Positions 25,732-35,115 are shown, counted from the stretch's first letter. The stretch is 64,000 nucleotides of DNA from JBGTBD01 sp041749475 (GCA_041749475.1 JBGTBD010000067.1:26868-90867); one strand, 5' to 3'. Translations and numbers: made by a program. The notes: generated by a model not told the origin, from the letters alone.

Positions 25732-27582
25732 CTATCCCTGCGCCGCAAGTGCCATTTCTTCCAATTCCAGCCAGCGAATCTCCGCGGCATCCAGTTCTTT
25801 CTGCGCCTCCCCATACCGCCGCATGGCTTTGTCGAACGCTTCCGGGTCACGCGTATAAAGTTCCGCGTCATCCATTAACAATCTCAACTGCTCCAGCTCC
25901 TCATCCAGCGCCGCGATTTTATTCGGCATCTGTTCCAGCTCATGCTTGTACTTATACGAAAGCTTGCTGACCGGGGCAGGGGAGGGCGCGGCCTCCGCGG
26001 CCTTCGGTGGCGCTAGGGGACTCGACTTGGGTGGCGTCACAGGCTTATTTTTGGCCGTCACATAATCGGTGTATCCACCCAGATACCCCTCCACCACCGC
26101 ATTCCCCTCGAACGCAATCACCTCCGTCACCGTACGGTCAAGAAAGTCGCGGTCATGGCTGACGAGCAGCAGCGTGCCTTTGTATTCGGACAGCACTTCC
26201 TGCAGCATATCGAGCGTATCCATATCAAGGTCGTTCGTCGGCTCGTCAAGGATCAGCACGTTCCCTGGATTAGTCAGCAACTTCGCCAGCATCAACCGGT
26301 TCTGCTGCCCTCCCGATAACGTCGCCACTTTGTCGCGCGCGATTTTCGGGTCGAACAGAAAGTCCTTCAGATATGCACACACATGCTTCGATTTTTCTTC
26401 TTCCCCCGCTTGCAATAACACCCGGTCGCCCCCTTGCGGACAGAGCGTTTCCCACAGCGTTTTATTCGGGTCAAGCTGCACCCGGTTCTGGTCGAAATAG
26501 GAAATGGCGATGGATTTTCCCAGCAGCACACTCCCTTTATCCGCCTCCATCTCCTTCACCAGAAGCTTCAGGAAGGTCGATTTCCCAGAGCCATTCTTGC
26601 CGATAACGCCGATACGGTCCCCGCGCATGATACGCAGGTTGAAATCCTTGAGGATGGGAATAGACGTGCCGTTACGGTCGAATGATTTGCTCACTCCACG
26701 GAATTCCGCCACGCGCTTGGACGCCTGCACCGGCGTCATCGGGTCAAGTTCGATGGTGGCGATGCGTTGGCGGTAGGCCGCTTTGTCGTTGCGCAATTTC
26801 TCGCGCATCCGTTCCAGTTCGCGCATCCGCCGTTGGTTCCGTTTCCGCCGTCCGGTGACGCCCCCTTGCGTCCAGTCAATCTCTGCCATCATCTTGCGCT
26901 GCAAATTATGCAGTTCGCGTGCTTCCTGCTCGACCACCTGTTCCATCCAGTTGTCAAAATTCGCATACCCGAATGGACAGGTCTTCACCGCACCCCGGTC
27001 GATCCAGAACACCTTACGCGAGATGGTGGTAAGAAATGCCCGGTCATGGCTGACGCAGACGACCGCGCCTTTATACTGCGACAGGAATTGCTCCAGCCAT
27101 TCGATGGCGCCTAGGTCAAGATGATTCGTGGGCTCGTCAAGCAACAGAATATCTGGCTCCGACACTAATGCGCGCGCCAATGCCGCCCGCCGCAACTGCC
27201 CGCCGGAAAGCGTCTTCATGATCGCATCCGGGTCGATATCGAGCGGCGCGATGACGATATCCGCCTGGTAATGCCGCTCTTCCGTGCGCTGTAATTCGGT
27301 CAGGCCGGACATCACAAACTGCTTCACCGTCTCTTCCGGATTGAATTCCACTTTCTGCGCAAGGTAGCCGATACTCAACCCCGGATAGACGAACCGTGTT
27401 CCCTTATCGAGCTCCAGCTCCTCCGTGATCAGCCGCATCAATGTCGTTTTCCCCGCACCGTTTTTACCCACGAGACAGATCTTATCGTTCTCAACGATAT
27501 GCAGGTTCAGCTCCTCGAACAGCGGTTTTCCGCCGAAGGAGAGTGAGACGTCTTCCAGTGTAAGCAATACGCGGGGTGGCAT
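25732..27582 (-). CDS. uup: ABC-F family ATPase (Uup type)
   Basis: A 616-residue soluble protein with two ATPase domains and no membrane segments. The first has Walker A GKNGAGKTT, signature LSGGQLRRAALARAL and Walker B ILLLDEPTNHLD. The second has GKNGSGKST, LSGGQQNRLMLAKLL and ILDEPTNDLDMDT. A charged linker (about 235-290) separates them, and a C-terminal coiled coil (about 535-616) follows a Pro/Ala-rich stretch, as in Uup. ABC-F proteins act on ribosomes; Uup also binds DNA branch points. I prefer the ATG at 27582 over the GTG at 27591 for its better-placed AAGAG. Confidence 0.9.
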   Translation of the reverse strand: MPPRVLLTLEDVSLSFGGKPLFEELNLHIVENDKICLVGKNGAGKTTLMRLITEELELDKGTRFVYPGLSIGYLAQKVEFNPEETVKQFVMSGLTELQRTEERHYQADIVIAPLDIDPDAIMKTLSGGQLRRAALARALVSEPDILLLDEPTNHLDLGAIEWLEQFLSQYKGAVVCVSHDRAFLTTISRKVFWIDRGAVKTCPFGYANFDNWMEQVVEQEARELHNLQRKMMAEIDWTQGGVTGRRKRNQRRMRELERMREKLRNDKAAYRQRIATIELDPMTPVQASKRVAEFRGVSKSFDRNGTSIPILKDFNLRIMRGDRIGVIGKNGSGKSTFLKLLVKEMEADKGSVLLGKSIAISYFDQNRVQLDPNKTLWETLCPQGGDRVLLQAGEEEKSKHVCAYLKDFLFDPKIARDKVATLSGGQQNRLMLAKLLTNPGNVLILDEPTNDLDMDTLDMLQEVLSEYKGTLLLVSHDRDFLDRTVTEVIAFEGNAVVEGYLGGYTDYVTAKNKPVTPPKSSPLAPPKAAEAAPSPAPVSKLSYKYKHELEQMPNKIAALDEELEQLRLLMDDAELYTRDPEAFDKAMRRYGEAQKELDAAEIRWLELEEMALAAQG

Positions 27583-27708
27583 AGGCGGCACTCTTGTTGA
27601 TTTTAAGGCGTCCTTGCAAGAAAAATGTATGCTTGCGACGGGCTTTCATGCTCCATATAGGTTTCTTAGGCGGGGCAGTCTATCTTCCAAAATCATACAG
27701 GGGTTTAT

Positions 27709-28155
27709 ATGTCATTGTACGATAACAATAAAAAAGACTTCTTCACCCGCTTCTCGCAAAAAGCCGCCAAATATACTGGGTCGGTCTATTCCTTTGTCAT
27801 AGCATTAGGTATCATTGTCATCTGGGGGGTAACGGGACCGTTGTTCGGCTTCTCCGACACGTGGCAACTCGTCATCAATACGGGCACGACCATTATCACT
27901 TTCCTGATGGTCTTCCTGATCCAGAATACCCAGAACCGCGATACCAAGGCGATACAGTTGAAGCTCGACGAAATCATCCGCGTGACCGATGGCCATAATG
28001 TTCTCATGGATCTGGAGGAACTCAGCGAACACGAACTCGACATCATCCGCCGGAAATACGAAGACCTCGCCGAGAAAGCGCGTGCACATATCCGTGCAAA
28101 GGAGAAAGATACCGATAATCCCGATATTCTGCTCGACGGCGATGACAAGCACTAA
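27709..28155 (+). CDS. Low-affinity iron permease family small membrane protein
   Basis: A 148-residue protein with two membrane helices (about 26-44 and 56-74). A hydrophilic Asp/Glu-rich tail includes the conserved TQNRDTKAIQLKLDEII segment. This is the bacterial form of the low-affinity iron permease family (Fet4-like, PF04120). The family name comes from a yeast transporter; iron transport by the short bacterial forms is not well established. It stands alone, followed 65 bases later by apt. Confidence 0.8.
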   Translation: MSLYDNNKKDFFTRFSQKAAKYTGSVYSFVIALGIIVIWGVTGPLFGFSDTWQLVINTGTTIITFLMVFLIQNTQNRDTKAIQLKLDEIIRVTDGHNVLMDLEELSEHELDIIRRKYEDLAEKARAHIRAKEKDTDNPDILLDGDDKH

Positions 28156-28220
28156 TGCGGAGCATTTGACGCCGCGCCTCACCTCACGTACAACTAAAGC
28201 CTACTCACAAGGTGTTCCCG

Positions 28221-28739
28221 ATGCCCACTTCTCCTGACCTCCGCAGCTTCGTAACCGACGTCCCCGATTTTCCAAAACCGGGTATCATGTTCCGTGACAT
28301 TTCGCCCGTCCTTCGCAATCATTTCGGCGAGGTCATCCGTCAAATGGCGGCCCTTTTTACGGAAGAGGAATGGAGGGGTATCGATTTCGTCGGCGGTATT
28401 GAATCGCGCGGTTTCATCCTCGCCGCCGGGCTGGCCGCGCTACAGAACAAAGGCTTCGTGAAAATCCGCAAGAAAGGCAAACTGCCCGGCCCCGTGGTCG
28501 CGCGCAGTTACGGGCTGGAGTATGGCGATGACGCGCTGGAGATGCAGTATGGGCAAGGCCGCATGCTGGTGGTCGATGACGTGCTTGCCACGGGCGGAAC
28601 GCTCGCCGCCGCCGCCGACCTCGCGGCTGAGTCAGGGCATGAGGTCATCGGTTTCGCCTGCCTTATCAATCTGACCTACCTCAACGATTTCTCCTGGCAT
28701 GGACAGACGCCGCGCACCGTTATCGACTATAAGGACTGA
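28221..28739 (+). CDS. apt: Adenine phosphoribosyltransferase
   Basis: A 172-residue type I phosphoribosyltransferase that converts adenine and PRPP to AMP. It has DFPKPGIMFRDI near the N-terminus, GIESRGFILAAGLA in the flexible loop region and the PRPP-binding MLVVDDVLATGGTL. The ATG at 28221 follows AAGGTG; an in-frame GTG nine bases earlier is less likely. It is followed at once by a nucleosidase gene that would supply its adenine. Confidence 0.95.
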   Translation: MPTSPDLRSFVTDVPDFPKPGIMFRDISPVLRNHFGEVIRQMAALFTEEEWRGIDFVGGIESRGFILAAGLAALQNKGFVKIRKKGKLPGPVVARSYGLEYGDDALEMQYGQGRMLVVDDVLATGGTLAAAADLAAESGHEVIGFACLINLTYLNDFSWHGQTPRTVIDYKD

Positions 28740-28740
28740 C

Positions 28741-29307
28741 GTGGCCGCACCATTAATCGTCATGGCGTTGGAAAGCGAAAGTCAGGGCAAGCTGGAAGCG
28801 GCCGGGCACGAGGTGCTCTATACCGGCGTCGGCAAGGTCAACGCGACCTATCATTTGACGCGCGCATTGGCCGAACGCAAGGCCACCCGCCAAGCACCAT
28901 CCATCGTCATCAATCTCGGCACGGCGGGAAGCCCGCGCTACCCCTTCGCTTCCATCGTCGCCGCCCACCGCTTCGTCCAGCGCGATATGGACGCAACGGG
29001 CATCGGCTTCGCCCCCGGTGAAACGCCGTTCGACCCATCCCCCATCATCCTCGAATCGAAACCTTACTTCACGCAACTGCCCTCCGGCATTTGTGGCTCG
29101 GGCGATTCCTTCCTGCAAGGCGTATCCCCCATGCCGTGCGACGTCATCGACATGGAAGCCTATGCCTACGCAAAAGTCTGCCACCTGATGGACGTCCCCT
29201 TCGCCTGCGCAAAATTCGTCACCGACGGTGCGGACGATGCCGCCCATACTGACTGGACAGAAAACCTCCGCCATGCGGCGGAGGCTTTTGTTACGTTGTT
29301 GAAATAG
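28741..29307 (+). CDS. 5'-methylthioadenosine/adenosylhomocysteine nucleosidase-like protein
   Basis: A 188-residue member of the PNP/MTA nucleosidase superfamily. The GTG start lies one base after the apt stop and follows AAGGACTGAC. It keeps GVGKVNATYHLTRAL, INLGTAGS, the substrate-binding VIDMEAYAYA and the catalytic-Asp region FVTDGADDAA. It is shorter than E. coli MTAN (about 230). Pairing with apt makes sense: the nucleosidase frees adenine from methylthioadenosine, and Apt recycles it. Another purine nucleoside as substrate is possible. Confidence 0.82.
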   Translation: MAAPLIVMALESESQGKLEAAGHEVLYTGVGKVNATYHLTRALAERKATRQAPSIVINLGTAGSPRYPFASIVAAHRFVQRDMDATGIGFAPGETPFDPSPIILESKPYFTQLPSGICGSGDSFLQGVSPMPCDVIDMEAYAYAKVCHLMDVPFACAKFVTDGADDAAHTDWTENLRHAAEAFVTLLK

Positions 29308-29332
29308 AACTAATCGATTACATTATAAATCT

Positions 29333-29404
29333 TGTCACCCTGAACTTGTTTCAGGGTCCATCTTTATCGGCCCATATGGATGCTGAAACAAGTTCGGCAT
29401 GACA
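29333..29404. repeat. Palindromic repeat, family C copy 2
   Basis: It shares the arms of copy 1 (TGTCACCCTGAACTTG on the left; ATGCTGAAACAAGTTC on the right, ending CATGACA) with a few changes in the middle. It lies between the converging nucleosidase and dehydrogenase genes. Confidence 0.85.
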
Positions 29405-29424
29405 AAATGAATAGAGAGTAATTG

Positions 29425-30204
29425 CTACTGCGCCGTCCAACCCCCGTCGATAGGCAGGATGCTTCCGGTCAGGTTCTTCGCCGCGTCCGAACAGAGGAAC
29501 AGCACGAACTCGCCGATCTCTTCTACAGTGGTGAATTCATGCGTCGGTTCTGCCGCGAGGAGGATTTTTTCCTTCACGTCCTTCTCGCTCATCTTGCGCG
29601 CTTTGGCGGTATCGGCGATCTGGTTCTTCACCAGCGGCGTCCACACATATCCCGGGCAGATCGCATTAGCGGTAATGCCATGCTCCGCCCCTTCGAGCGC
29701 TACAGTTTTCACGAGACCCGCAACGCCATGTTTAGCGGCGACATACGCCGACTTATAAGGCGACGCGACCAGTGCATGTGCGGAAGCAATGCTGATGATA
29801 CGTCCCCATTTATTCTTCTTCATGATGGGGAATGCTGCGCGGATGGCATGGAACTGCGCGGAAAGATTGATTGCGATGATTGCGTTCCATTTATCGATCG
29901 GGAATTCTTCAATAGGCGAGACATGTTGGATGCCCGCATTATTCACTAAAATATCGACCCTTTTGAATGCTTTTTTCGTTGCCGCGACCATGTCGGCGAT
30001 TTGCTCTGGTTTGGTCATATCCGCGGGGTGATAAATAGCTTTAATTTTATATTTTTTTTCGAGATTGGCGCGCTGCTTTTCGATTGATTTGGCGTCGCCA
30101 AGCCCGTTCAACGTTACGTTACAACCTGCTTTGGCGAGCGTTTCGGCTATGGCTTGCCCAATCCCGCTGGTGGAGCCGGTGACGATGGCGGATTTATTTT
30201 TCAT
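29425..30204 (-). CDS. bdhA: D-beta-hydroxybutyrate dehydrogenase
   Basis: A 259-residue short-chain dehydrogenase. It has the NAD-binding TGSTSGIG, the NNAG motif, and catalytic Ser and Tyr-Lys in SIASAHALVASPYKSAYVAAKHG. The region ICPGYVWTPLVKNQI and the QHVSPIEEFP segment resemble 3-hydroxybutyrate dehydrogenases rather than generic reductases. The ATG at 30204 has AGGAGAACACTT upstream. It would oxidise hydroxybutyrate, for instance from storage polymer, to acetoacetate. Confidence 0.88.
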   Translation of the reverse strand: MKNKSAIVTGSTSGIGQAIAETLAKAGCNVTLNGLGDAKSIEKQRANLEKKYKIKAIYHPADMTKPEQIADMVAATKKAFKRVDILVNNAGIQHVSPIEEFPIDKWNAIIAINLSAQFHAIRAAFPIMKKNKWGRIISIASAHALVASPYKSAYVAAKHGVAGLVKTVALEGAEHGITANAICPGYVWTPLVKNQIADTAKARKMSEKDVKEKILLAAEPTHEFTTVEEIGEFVLFLCSDAAKNLTGSILPIDGGWTAQ

Positions 30205-30349
30205 AAGTGTTCTCCTACTTGTATTACAACGGGTTGATACATACCCCAAGGCCAATCAAGAAGATAGCGGAATCGACATATTAACCATCTTGAAAGACAT
30301 TTATGCGATAGTTGGAAGCTAGTCCATCTAACAAAAGAGTGCTTTTAGC

Positions 30350-30784
30350 ATGACGTTAAAACCAGATGAAATGAATGTCCTCGTGGTGGATGACCACATG
30401 CTGATGCGAAGGCTGGTCAGCCAGCATTTGAATACCTTAGGATTCGGTCATGTCGAGACCGCCATCAACGGACAAGAAGCATTGGACATGATGGAAGCGC
30501 GGATGAATGCGGGCAGCAGTAAATTTCATATCGTATTTCTCGACTGGAGTATGCCCGTGATGGATGGCCTCCGCTTACTCACTCATTGCCGGGCGGATAG
30601 CCGATACGATCACGTCGCCTTCGTGATGCTGACCGCTGAAAGCGAACAGAGTAATGTGCTGAAAGCACTGCAAGCGGGCGCGACATCCTATATTGTCAAA
30701 CCCGTCTCGCAGGAAATGCTGGGCCATAAGATCAAGAACGTACTCCAGTGGCTCGAGACCACAGATAAGGAAGCCGTACATTAA
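30350..30784 (+). CDS. CheY-like single-domain response regulator
   Basis: A 144-residue receiver domain with no output domain. The acidic pair Asp14/Asp15 (VVDDH), acceptor Asp65 (FLDWSMPVMDG), the Thr of MLTAE and the Lys of YIVKPVS are all present. The stop overlaps the next gene's start by one base (TAATG). With the CheX-like and CheA-like genes behind it, it is probably the diffusible output of this three-gene pathway. Confidence 0.92.
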   Translation: MTLKPDEMNVLVVDDHMLMRRLVSQHLNTLGFGHVETAINGQEALDMMEARMNAGSSKFHIVFLDWSMPVMDGLRLLTHCRADSRYDHVAFVMLTAESEQSNVLKALQAGATSYIVKPVSQEMLGHKIKNVLQWLETTDKEAVH

Positions 30785-31290
30785 TGGGCGATTCCTCAAG
30801 TGATTTAAAAGAGAAAGTCACGCGGGTCATTCGTCATTCCGTCATTGCCACCTTTGACGAATTATTTCATGCCGATGTCACCGCTGAACACCGTAAGAAC
30901 CAACCTTACGAAACGGGCGAGCTGACCTGCCGCGTCGATCTGGTGCAGGACGACGCCGTGGCGACGATGCGTTTCAGCTTCGACAAAAAACTTCTCCGTG
31001 CCCTCATCATACAATGGTACCCTTCCGAATCGCTCACCGATGACAGCTATTGTGCCGACGCCGCCTGCGAGATCGCAAACATCATCTGCTCCCGTGTAAA
31101 ATCCTTCCTCAATACGCAAGGCTTTCACATGTCCATGCAGATTCCCTATGCCGAGCACCCTGACGCGGTAGCGCTGCCATCGCCGGATACGCTGCACCTT
31201 GGATTCCACCTGAGCGAAGAGGATTTCTTCGTCGATTTCGGAATGCAGGGCATAGGCGCGGGCTTCCACTCTCCAACTCCCCACGGCTGA
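30784..31290 (+). CDS. CheX/CheC-like CheY-P phosphatase family protein
   Basis: A 168-residue protein resembling the CheC/CheX/FliY phosphatase fold. The key helix reads DAACEIANIICSRVKSF, with the Glu96-x-x-Asn99 pair that forms the active site in this family. Only one such helix is visible, as in CheX rather than the duplicated CheC. It lies between a CheY-like and a CheA-like gene and is coupled to the first. It is therefore a good candidate for the enzyme that switches the CheY-like protein off. Similarity outside the helix is weak. Confidence 0.7.
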   Translation: MGDSSSDLKEKVTRVIRHSVIATFDELFHADVTAEHRKNQPYETGELTCRVDLVQDDAVATMRFSFDKKLLRALIIQWYPSESLTDDSYCADAACEIANIICSRVKSFLNTQGFHMSMQIPYAEHPDAVALPSPDTLHLGFHLSEEDFFVDFGMQGIGAGFHSPTPHG

Positions 31291-31292
31291 GG

Positions 31293-32810
31293 ATGGATAT
31301 CTCCATGGAGACCATGCTGGAAGGCCTCGGTCAGGGGGTCTTATCCTTCGACCGGCACGGCATCTGTGCGCCCATATTCTCCCGACGCACGCTGGAATTG
31401 TTACACACGGACCCCTCCCACAAACCCATCTGGCAGGTGCTGGGGCTTGATAGCGAACGCGAACGCAATTTCAAATCCTTACTGAACATGCTGTTCACCA
31501 ACGCTACCGCATTGGGGTTCGAGGATCTGATTGATCTGGCCCCAAAAATGTTCGCATACGAAGGGCAGGCCACCGTATCGCTGGTCTACCGTCCCATGCT
31601 GGACGCGACGGGAAATCTCTCCCAAGTCCTTGTCATTGCCACCGACCGCACGCGCGAGCTCGATGCCGAGGAGCGCTTACGCCAAAAGGAGATACGCGCG
31701 CTCCGTACCATACGCATCGCCAAAAACCGCAATTATTTCGTCGATTTCGTCCAGCAGTTCCGTCGCACTTTTCAGGACGAAGATGGCAACGCCATTTGCT
31801 GGATGTCTGAAGAACAGGCGAAACGCGACATCCACACTATCAAGGGATTGGCAGGTGTGTTCCAGTTAGTGGAACTGGAGAATGCGTTGAATATTATGGA
31901 AGCCGACATCGCCAACCTGACCGATCAGAATTGCAACCCGACCGATATCCACGCGGTATTTCTCAGGCATGAGGACACTCTCTGGGAAGAATTTAACCAA
32001 GCCTATCGCGTGGCGGCGGAAGTGCTGGGTGATAAGTTCGAACAAACGGGGCAGAGTGTTTCCCTCTCCACCGTTCAGCTCTATCATTTCGCTGAAAAGC
32101 TGAAGATGGTCGCCGCCCACGGCGCTACGCCAGAGCAGCTCCACCAGAAATTCCTTGAATCACTCGTCGCGATACCTCTCTCGCACCTCCTTTCCGATAT
32201 GGATATGCAACTGCAGGAATTGGCATCGCGCTTTGATAAACAATTGCTGCCGACCCGCTTCACGGGAGAGAATCTGGCGTTGCTCCCTGATATATACCAA
32301 CCACTCTTCTCCACCTTCACCCATCTGGCTCGAAACATCATCGACCACGGAATCGAAGAACCGAAGATGCGCATCGCCTTTGGCAAACCTAGCGCCGGAC
32401 AGGTGACTATCCATAGTGAACGGCTGGTGTCCGACCCCTCCGGCTGGTTCCGGCTGGTCATCAAGGACGATGGCCGCGGAATCGATACGGACGCGCTTCG
32501 CATCAAGCTACGCAAGACCATGAAAAAAGAAGTTGTATCCAGCCTGACCGACGATCAGGTCGTGCAATATATATTCGAGGATTCCATGTCCACACTGGAG
32601 AAAGTCACTGCCCTCTCCGGTCAAGGGGTAGGGATGAGCGCGATCAAAGCCGAGGTATTACGGCTCGGCGGCACGATCTGGGTCGAGAATACGGAGGGGG
32701 ACGGCATCCGCGTCCATATGGATATTCCCATCCTCTGGCACGCACCGGATGGGCAGCCTCCTGCCGCAAACCCCCTCCCATTCAGCCCATTCACCTGCGA
32801 TTTAGGCTAA
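31293..32810 (+). CDS. CheA-like histidine kinase with PAS-like and HPt-like domains
   Basis: A 505-residue soluble protein. Residues 1-120 look PAS-like (GQGVLSFDRHGICAPIF). An HPt-like helix bundle carries KRDIHTIKGLAGVFQL with probable phospho-His181. A linker region follows. The C-terminal ATPase has a CheA-type N box (LARNIIDHGIE, about 344-354), DDGRGID (about 391) and GQGVGMSAIK (about 443). It lacks the CheW-like regulatory domain of true CheA and has no membrane segment, so it is unlikely to dock on receptor arrays in the usual way. Its start could be 31293 or 31305. The cognate receiver is probably the CheY-like protein two genes upstream. Confidence 0.8.
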   Translation: MDISMETMLEGLGQGVLSFDRHGICAPIFSRRTLELLHTDPSHKPIWQVLGLDSERERNFKSLLNMLFTNATALGFEDLIDLAPKMFAYEGQATVSLVYRPMLDATGNLSQVLVIATDRTRELDAEERLRQKEIRALRTIRIAKNRNYFVDFVQQFRRTFQDEDGNAICWMSEEQAKRDIHTIKGLAGVFQLVELENALNIMEADIANLTDQNCNPTDIHAVFLRHEDTLWEEFNQAYRVAAEVLGDKFEQTGQSVSLSTVQLYHFAEKLKMVAAHGATPEQLHQKFLESLVAIPLSHLLSDMDMQLQELASRFDKQLLPTRFTGENLALLPDIYQPLFSTFTHLARNIIDHGIEEPKMRIAFGKPSAGQVTIHSERLVSDPSGWFRLVIKDDGRGIDTDALRIKLRKTMKKEVVSSLTDDQVVQYIFEDSMSTLEKVTALSGQGVGMSAIKAEVLRLGGTIWVENTEGDGIRVHMDIPILWHAPDGQPPAANPLPFSPFTCDLG

Positions 32811-32902
32811 AAACCACTGTTTTTCTGCATTTTTGGTGCAGATTGCGATAGCCAACAGGGGAAAAAATCGCTATATGGGGCGGCCCACGGGAGAGGAATC
32901 AT

Positions 32903-34726
32903 ATGAAATCACTACGCAACATCGCGATTATCGCGCACGTCGATCATGGAAAAACCACGTTGATCGACCAAATGCTACGCCAGAGCGGGACGTTCCGCGC
33001 CAATCAGCAAGTCGCTGAGCGCGTCATGGACTCCAACGATCTGGAGAAAGAGCGCGGCATCACGATTCTCGCGAAATGTACCTCCGTCGTCTGGAAAGAC
33101 ACCAAAATCAACATCATCGACACCCCCGGCCACGCTGATTTCGGTGGCGAGGTGGAACGCGTATTGACGATGGTCGATAGCGTCGTCATCCTCGTCGATG
33201 CCGCCGAAGGCCCGATGCCGCAGACCAAGTTCGTCCTGATGAAAGCCTTAGCTCTGGGCCTCCGCCCGATGGTCGTCATCAACAAGGTCGACCGTCCGGA
33301 CGCGCGCGTCGATGAAGTCCTGAACGAAGTATTCGACCTCTTCGTGGCGCTTGACGCGACCGAGGAACAGCTCGACTTCCACACCCTCTACGCCTCTGGC
33401 CGTAACGGCTGGGCAGTAGAAAAACTGGAAGACCCGCGCGAAAACCTCAACTGCCTGTTCGAGCTGATTATCAAGCACGTCCCCACTCCAAAAGTGGAAG
33501 AGAACACCCCGTTCGGCATGCTCGTCACCATTCTCGAAAGCGATAACTTCCTCGGCCGTATCCTCACCGGGAAAGTCTATGGCGGCAACATCAAGGTCAA
33601 CAGCCAGGTGAAAGTACTGCGCCTCGACGGCACGGTCGCCGAGCAAGGCCGCCTCACCAAGCTTCTTGCCTTCCAAGGCATCGAGCGCGTTCCGGTTGAA
33701 GAAGCCTCCGCGGGTGACATCGTCGCCATCGCCGGGCTACAGGAAGCAAGCGTCGCCGATACCATCGGCTCCATCGAGCGCGAGATTCCCATTCAGTCCC
33801 AACCCGTCGATCCCCCCACGATGGCGATCACCATCAGCGTCAACGATTCTCCGCTCGCGGGAACCGAAGGCAGCAAAGTCACCTCGCGCATGATCCGCGA
33901 ACGCCTTTACAAGGAAGCCGAAGGCAACGTCGCCATCCGCGTTAACGAGAGTGATAGCAAAGACGCATTCGAAGTCGGTGGCCGTGGCGAATTGCAGCTC
34001 GGCGTCCTCATCGAGACCATGCGCCGCGAAGGCTTCGAGCTTTCCGTCTCCCGTCCGCGCGTTCTTCTGAAGAAGGACGAGAACGGCCAGATGATCGAGC
34101 CGATCGAGGAAGTCCAGGTCGATGTCGATGAAGAATATAGCGGTGTCGTGGTTGAAAAACTCTCCAAGCGTAAAGGCGAGTTGACCGAGATGCGTCCTTC
34201 CGGAGGCGGCAAGTTGCGCCTGAAATTCCTGATGCCATCGCGTGGCCTTATCGGTTATCAGGGTGAGTTCATGACTGACACGCGCGGTACGGGCGTCCTC
34301 AGCCATATCTACCACTCCTACGCTCCCTACAAAGGCGAGATCGCCGGACGTCACAACGGCGTGCTGATCTCCAACTGCACAGGCGTCGCGGTAGCCTATG
34401 CGCTCTGGAACCTCGAAGAACGCGGTTTCCTCTTCATCCCGCCGTCGGTGAAGATCTATGAAGGGATGCTGATCGGCCAGCACAGCCGGGATAACGACCT
34501 CGAAGTCAACCCGCTGAAAGGCAAGCAGCTCACCAACATTCGTACCACGAGCAAGGACGAGGCCGTTCGCCTCACCCCGCCGCGGGAGATGACGCTGGAA
34601 CAGGCCATCGCTTACATCAATGACGATGAGTTGGTAGAAGTGACCCCGAAATCCATCCGCTTGCGCAAGCGCATCCTCGACCCCAACGAGCGCAAACGCG
34701 CATCACGGGCTGCGGACGTTGCGTAA
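32903..34726 (+). CDS. typA: Translational GTPase TypA/BipA
   Basis: A 607-residue ribosome-associated GTPase. It has G1 AHVDHGKTTL, G3 DTPGHADFGGEV, G4 NKVDRP, then EF-G-like domains and the BipA-specific C-terminus (SKRKGELTEM, GLIGYQGEF, RTTSKDEAVRLTPPR). Length and order match the family exactly. The ATG follows GAGAGGAATCAT. It assists 50S subunit assembly and stress or cold adaptation in other bacteria. Confidence 0.97.
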   Translation: MKSLRNIAIIAHVDHGKTTLIDQMLRQSGTFRANQQVAERVMDSNDLEKERGITILAKCTSVVWKDTKINIIDTPGHADFGGEVERVLTMVDSVVILVDAAEGPMPQTKFVLMKALALGLRPMVVINKVDRPDARVDEVLNEVFDLFVALDATEEQLDFHTLYASGRNGWAVEKLEDPRENLNCLFELIIKHVPTPKVEENTPFGMLVTILESDNFLGRILTGKVYGGNIKVNSQVKVLRLDGTVAEQGRLTKLLAFQGIERVPVEEASAGDIVAIAGLQEASVADTIGSIEREIPIQSQPVDPPTMAITISVNDSPLAGTEGSKVTSRMIRERLYKEAEGNVAIRVNESDSKDAFEVGGRGELQLGVLIETMRREGFELSVSRPRVLLKKDENGQMIEPIEEVQVDVDEEYSGVVVEKLSKRKGELTEMRPSGGGKLRLKFLMPSRGLIGYQGEFMTDTRGTGVLSHIYHSYAPYKGEIAGRHNGVLISNCTGVAVAYALWNLEERGFLFIPPSVKIYEGMLIGQHSRDNDLEVNPLKGKQLTNIRTTSKDEAVRLTPPREMTLEQAIAYINDDELVEVTPKSIRLRKRILDPNERKRASRAADVA

Positions 34727-34731
34727 ATAGG

Positions 34732-35115
34732 CTAGAGCTGTTGCTGCGCGATGATCGGCGCGGCGAACTTATCATAAAGCACGGCGGCCCAGCAAATGAG
34801 CGCGAGGATGCGCGTCAGAAGTACTGCGCCACTGCCGATGTCCTTGGCTTTCTTCGCCAGCGGATGCCGCTCGGGGCTCGCTTTATCCGTCACTGCCTCG
34901 ATGGAGGTATTGATCGCCTCCACGATCAGGATGGGGATGACGCTTGCTACCAGCATCAGCCATGTACTCACCTGCCAATGGTAGTACCCCGTCAACCCAC
35001 TGGCGATGGCGATACCGACGAACATCTGGTATCCGGCGATGCGGAACGAATGGTCTTCCCACGCCAGCTTGAGGCCATTGATGGAATTCTTCAGTGCTTT
35101 GATGGGGGTTGGCAT
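34732..35115 (-). CDS. dgkA: Diacylglycerol kinase
   Basis: A 127-residue integral membrane protein with three helices, the size of DgkA. The active-site helix reads EAINTSIEAVTD. The ATG at 35115 has AAGGAAGATA upstream and shares one base with the stop of the small gene before it. It phosphorylates diacylglycerol for re-entry into phospholipid synthesis. Confidence 0.94.
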   Translation of the reverse strand: MPTPIKALKNSINGLKLAWEDHSFRIAGYQMFVGIAIASGLTGYYHWQVSTWLMLVASVIPILIVEAINTSIEAVTDKASPERHPLAKKAKDIGSGAVLLTRILALICWAAVLYDKFAAPIIAQQQL

